8,958 nt of DNA from an uncultured Anaerosporobacter sp. (GTDB taxonomy: Bacteria > Bacillota > Clostridia > Lachnospirales > Lachnospiraceae), in assembly GCA_945787925.1 (NCBI GenBank), contig CALZJY010000062.1, positions 1 to 8,958 on the forward strand. The letters are read 5' to 3'. The number at the start of each line of letters is the position of its first letter. The first letter of the stretch is position 1. A model generated the notes under the pieces. It saw only the letters and a program-made list of their open reading frames with translations, did no database searches and was not told the DNA's origin. Shown in pieces: positions 6,571 to 8,958 of the stretch. A program made the position numbers and the translations under genes.

Positions 6571-7974
6571 ATGCAGCAATTATCTAGCGATAATACCAGA
6601 TATTTTGAAATCGCATATGAGAACTATTCACGAATGAGAAAGTTATGTGAGATACTGAAGATAGAAGGATATTATGAGGAGGCAGAGCAATTGCTGCATT
6701 TTCCTGTTTTGCAGACTTTCGATTTGTACGTAGAGGCAGTACTGGTACAGTTTTGTGCAGAGACAAACCGAATGGAAGAGGCTACTTTGCAGTTTGTTCG
6801 TAATCTTGTAGAATGGGAGATGGTTCTGTTTGAAGGAGAACATCCACTTATGCTGCGTATCACAGGCAAAGTGTATCAGGCCGCGCCCATCCTGCTACAG
6901 TTATGTAGTATGAGGGATCGAGACAAAGAGGGTAATTTTAGCGTGCAATTTGTAGATGGAATGTTGAATCTACTTCTTGCCTTATGCAGGACTAGTGGAG
7001 GAAATGATCGGTCGGCAATTCGCTTTATAGAACAGTTTTATGATCGGATGATACAGTTTGTACCAAGAGAAGCCGTGGAAATCCAACTGGAAAGACGATA
7101 TCTGTTTAAGAAGTTAAGCAGTGAAGAAATTGTTCCGGTTTGTTCGGAACAGGAAAAGAACGAAGCGGAGATTCAGAGACTGTTAGAGGAGCTGGATGAA
7201 TTCGTCGGATTGGAAATGGTGAAGCAGCAGGTGAAGTCATTGGTACATTTGTTAAAAGTAAGAAAGGTACAAAAAGACTATGGGATGACGATGCCGCCAA
7301 TGACATATCATCTGGTGTTTGTGGGAAATCCGGGAACAGGAAAGACTACGGTGGCAAGGCTGATTGCCAGGTTGTATAAGGAACTTGGAATCCTAGAAAA
7401 GGGAACGTTTGTAGAAACGGATCGTTCAGGATTGGTGGCGGGGTATGTTGGACAGACGGCACTTAAAGTGGACGAGGTGGTGAAGCAAGCGTTAGGAGGC
7501 GTGTTGTTTATCGATGAGGCGTATAGCCTTACAGAAAGTGACCTGCCGGGTGATTTTGGTTCCGAAGCGGTTGCGGCTTTAGTAAAGCGGATGGAAGACC
7601 ATAGAGATGATTTGGTCGTAATCGTGGCAGGCTATAAAAAAGAGATGGAACGGTTCTTAGAATCCAATCAGGGACTAAGGAGTCGCTTTAGTACGACTAT
7701 CGTATTTGAAGACTATTCAGTTGAGGAATTATTGAAGATTTTGCAAGTACAGGCAAGCTATTCTGGAGTAGAGATTGAGGAAGATGCGATTCCACCAATT
7801 CGTGAGTATCTTGCAAATCTTACACCAAAAGAGCGGTTGGAGTTTGGGAATGCGAGAGGAATTCGTAATTTGTATGAAAAAATTTTGATGCATCAAGCAG
7901 ATCGTCTAGTAGAAGAAAACACGCTGTCGAGAGAAGCGGTATCACGAATTACAAGGGAAGACATCCACTGTTAA
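6571..7974 (+). CDS. SpoVK/CbbX-type AAA+ ATPase with helical N-terminal extension
   Basis: AAA+ ATPase of 467 residues. The C-terminal half (about 200-467) is a CbbX/SpoVK-class module: LDEFVGLEMVKQQVKSLV (208-225), Walker A GNPGTGKTT (252-260), the pore-loop-like AGYVGQTA (290-297), Walker B VLFIDEAYSL (311-320), a sensor-1 region ending IVAGYKKEM (351-359), the arginine-finger segment LRSRF (369-373) and sensor 2 GNARGIRNLYE (426-436). Such enzymes form hexamers that remodel protein partners; SpoVK acts in B. subtilis spore maturation. The N-terminal 200 residues are helical, Cys- and Leu-rich, and not a domain I recognise; they may bind the substrate. ATG 6571 follows AGGAAGGGG, which overlaps the recG stop 15 bases earlier, so it is expressed with recG. 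A sporulation role is inferred from the AAA class and the SASP gene downstream, not shown. Calling it SpoVK itself would go too far, given the extra N-terminal half. Confidence 0.88.
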   Translation: MQQLSSDNTRYFEIAYENYSRMRKLCEILKIEGYYEEAEQLLHFPVLQTFDLYVEAVLVQFCAETNRMEEATLQFVRNLVEWEMVLFEGEHPLMLRITGKVYQAAPILLQLCSMRDRDKEGNFSVQFVDGMLNLLLALCRTSGGNDRSAIRFIEQFYDRMIQFVPREAVEIQLERRYLFKKLSSEEIVPVCSEQEKNEAEIQRLLEELDEFVGLEMVKQQVKSLVHLLKVRKVQKDYGMTMPPMTYHLVFVGNPGTGKTTVARLIARLYKELGILEKGTFVETDRSGLVAGYVGQTALKVDEVVKQALGGVLFIDEAYSLTESDLPGDFGSEAVAALVKRMEDHRDDLVVIVAGYKKEMERFLESNQGLRSRFSTTIVFEDYSVEELLKILQVQASYSGVEIEEDAIPPIREYLANLTPKERLEFGNARGIRNLYEKILMHQADRLVEENTLSREAVSRITREDIHC

Positions 7975-7991
7975 ATTAGAAAAAAATACTA

Positions 7992-8020
7992 GTGTATTTG
8001 CAATGGTTCTACACATACTA
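7992..8020 (+). promoter_or_regulatory. Candidate forespore (sigma-G/F-type) promoter of the SASP gene
   Basis: CATACTA at 8014-8020 is an exact match to the sigma-G -10 pattern CATNMTA. At a 17-base spacing upstream, GTGTA (7992-7996) is a partial fit to the GMATR -35 pattern, three of five. SASP genes are normally sigma-G dependent, which supports the reading, but a leader of about 110 bases would be long for this gene family. Confidence 0.35.
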
Positions 8021-8047
8021 CTAGTGTAACAAAACAACCAACATTTA

Positions 8048-8120
8048 TTGTTTCGAATCTGTATTTTTAAAACTTTTGAAAAGAAGAGTTATGAAAATAC
8101 CAAGTGTTGATTCGAAATGA
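8048..8120 (+). repeat. Long inverted repeat in the SASP leader
   Basis: TTTCGAATC (8051-8059) is perfectly complementary to GATTCGAAA (8109-8117), with three more weak pairs outward. Inside it GTATTTT (8061-8067) is complementary to AAAATAC (8094-8100), so the RNA could fold into a two-part stem with an 8-base bulge on the 3' side. It ends a few bases before the ribosome binding site GGAGG (8125-8129). It could affect translation or RNA stability, or be a DNA operator. Confidence 0.5.
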
Positions 8121-8137
8121 GAACGGAGGCGTTTTTC

Positions 8138-8338
8138 ATGTCAAGTCGAAACAGAGTTGCGGTACCTGAAGCAAAAGAGGCAATGGATCGTTTTAAATAC
8201 GAAATAGCGTCCGAATTAGGTGTGCCATTAAAGCACGGATATAATGGCGACTTAACATCATACCAAAACGGTAGTGTAGGCGGATATATGGTGAAAAAAA
8301 TGATTGCCGAACAAGAAAAACGAATGGCAGGACAATAA
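8138..8338 (+). CDS. Alpha/beta-type small acid-soluble spore protein
   Basis: DNA-binding spore protein of 66 residues that coats and protects the dormant chromosome and is degraded at germination. It has the family hallmarks: the protease (GPR) recognition segment KYEIASELGV (20-29, cut expected between E22 and I23), LKHGYNGDLTSYQNGSVGG (31-49) and MVKKMIAEQE (51-60). Residues before 20 are the usual variable N-terminus. An in-frame ATG at 8117 would add seven residues, but it lies inside the inverted repeat, and GGAGG at 8125-8129 is placed for the ATG at 8138, which gives the normal SASP length. The gene is flanked by its own candidate promoter and a hairpin terminator, so it is likely transcribed alone in the forespore. 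Y50 stands where Glu is common in the family, a minor variation. Confidence 0.95.
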   Translation: MSSRNRVAVPEAKEAMDRFKYEIASELGVPLKHGYNGDLTSYQNGSVGGYMVKKMIAEQEKRMAGQ

Positions 8339-8413
8339 ACCATATAAGTAGCGAAGAGCTAGCATGAAGTATATTTGTTACAAAATACAATTCGCGAAAT
8401 AGAAGAAATTTCT

Positions 8414-8438
8414 AAAGGAGCCCCATAAAGGCTCCTTT
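8414..8438 (+). terminator. Hairpin terminator after the SASP gene
   Basis: A perfect GC-rich 9-bp stem pairs AAAGGAGCC (8414-8422) with GGCTCCTTT (8430-8438) around CCATAAA. The tract after it (ACATAAAG) is poor in T, so termination may be incomplete on this strand. It lies 75 bases past the SASP stop; the stretch in between shows no gene. Confidence 0.68.
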
Positions 8439-8477
8439 ACATAAAGTGAGAGATTTAGCATTTTTAAATATTTTCTA

Positions 8478-8506
8478 TTGAATTATAGGGAATAATGAGA
8501 TAGACT
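8478..8506 (+). promoter_or_regulatory. Possible promoter of rsmD
   Basis: TTGAAT (8478-8483) and TAGACT (8501-8506) are 17 bases apart and each match consensus at four of six positions. They follow the SASP terminator and precede rsmD by about 80 bases. Between them and the gene lies an inverted repeat, TGTTAC (8527-8532) and GTAACA (8549-8554). The region is AT-rich, so chance matches are likely. Confidence 0.4.
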
Positions 8507-8583
8507 ATGAATGATTAAAATATTTGTGTTACATTTATGTGAAAAACAGTAACATATGCCTCTGGCGGAAAGGGAGTACATTC

Positions 8584-8958
8584 ATGAGAGTAATTGCTGG
8601 GAAAGCAAGAAGAGTTCAGCTGAAAACGCTAGAAGGAATGTCAACAAGACCAACGACAGACCGTATTAAAGAGACGCTTTTTAATATGCTTCAGTATGAC
8701 CTATATGATGCCAACTTTTTGGATTTGTTTGCAGGAAGCGGAGCGATTGGTATTGAGGCATTAAGTCGTGGGTGTGAATATGCAACTTTTGTAGAAAGCA
8801 ATCCGAATGCGGTGAAAGTCATTCAAGATAACTTGAAGGCTACCAAATTACAAGATCAGGCAAATGTGTTATGTTCTGATGTTTCTGATGCAATCAAGCG
8901 TTTAGAAAGATACGACAAAGTATATCAATTTGTATTTATGGATCCACCATATAATCAC
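8584..8958 (+). CDS. rsmD: 16S rRNA (guanine-966-N2)-methyltransferase RsmD, 5' part
   Basis: SAM-dependent enzyme that methylates G966 (E. coli numbering) in 16S rRNA during 30S assembly. The first 125 residues are present; the window cuts the rest. Visible are the N-terminal MRVIAGKARRVQLKTL, the conserved RPTTDRIKETLFNML (22-36), the SAM-binding loop LDLFAGSGAIGIEALSRG (46-63), the acidic E71 in FVESNP that would contact the SAM ribose, and the catalytic motif DPPY (120-123). The family is about 180-190 residues, so roughly a third is missing. ATG 8584 follows GGAAAGGGAG (8567-8576) at good spacing. In Firmicutes rsmD is typically followed by coaD, which would lie beyond the window. Confidence 0.95.
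   Translation, partial: MRVIAGKARRVQLKTLEGMSTRPTTDRIKETLFNMLQYDLYDANFLDLFAGSGAIGIEALSRGCEYATFVESNPNAVKVIQDNLKATKLQDQANVLCSDVSDAIKRLERYDKVYQFVFMDPPYNH

Larger units (their letters stand above)
7975..8137 (+). other. Intergenic region with direct repeats between the AAA gene and the SASP gene
   Basis: This 163-base gap has no supportable coding frame and no clear T-tailed terminator for the recG-AAA unit. It holds two copies of TACTAGTGTA (7987-7996 and 8019-8028), each including the palindrome ACTAGT, then a long inverted repeat at 8048-8120 immediately before the SASP ribosome binding site. Confidence 0.6.

Noticed and set aside
8089..8390. Minus-strand frames of 84 and 65 codons opposite the SASP gene
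   Set aside because: Shadows of the SASP coding sequence without translation signals; the plus-strand product is unmistakable.

Overview
The window suggests a low-GC, endospore-forming Firmicute, most likely a clostridium of the Lachnospiraceae type. The basis is the AT-rich sequence, strong AGGAGG ribosome binding sites, TTG and GTG starts alongside ATG, and three sporulation-type genes (GerW/YtfJ, a SpoVK-like AAA ATPase, an alpha/beta SASP) interleaved with housekeeping genes. The order rpmB, asp23/yloU, fakA/yloV, recG matches Bacillus subtilis in broad outline, and ytfI (DUF2953) next to ytfJ is also conserved. The family assignment is inferred from memory of gene content; no search was run.

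Region 1 (1-1496): the C-terminal end of an unidentified gene whose frame is interrupted near the window edge. It is followed by a DUF2953 membrane protein (TTG start) whose stop codon overlaps the start of gerW by one base, so these two are translationally coupled.

Region 2 (1497-2273): rpmB (four-cysteine L28) has its own promoter and a strong terminator. Convergent to it on the minus strand is a 45-codon hydrophobic small protein, and after that comes a promoter for the next unit.

Region 3 (2274-4396): an Asp23/YloU protein followed by the fatty-acid kinase FakA (GTG start), closed by a 14-bp-stem terminator.

Region 4 (4397-7974): recG has a near-consensus sigma-A promoter and an upstream perfect GAAC-N4-GTTC site resembling the Gram-positive LexA box. 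It is followed 15 bases later by a SpoVK/CbbX-type AAA+ ATPase with an unrecognised helical N-terminal half.

Region 5 (7975-8958): a 163-base gap with direct repeats, a candidate forespore promoter and a long inverted repeat leads to an alpha/beta SASP gene and its hairpin terminator. Then comes the start of rsmD, cut by the window end.

Most of the window is ordinary conserved core. The points most worth a second look are the GAAC-N4-GTTC site before recG, the small antisense-strand membrane protein, the structured leader of the SASP gene, the N-terminal half of the AAA protein, and the frame break at the left edge. I see no mobile element, CRISPR array, tRNA or rRNA.
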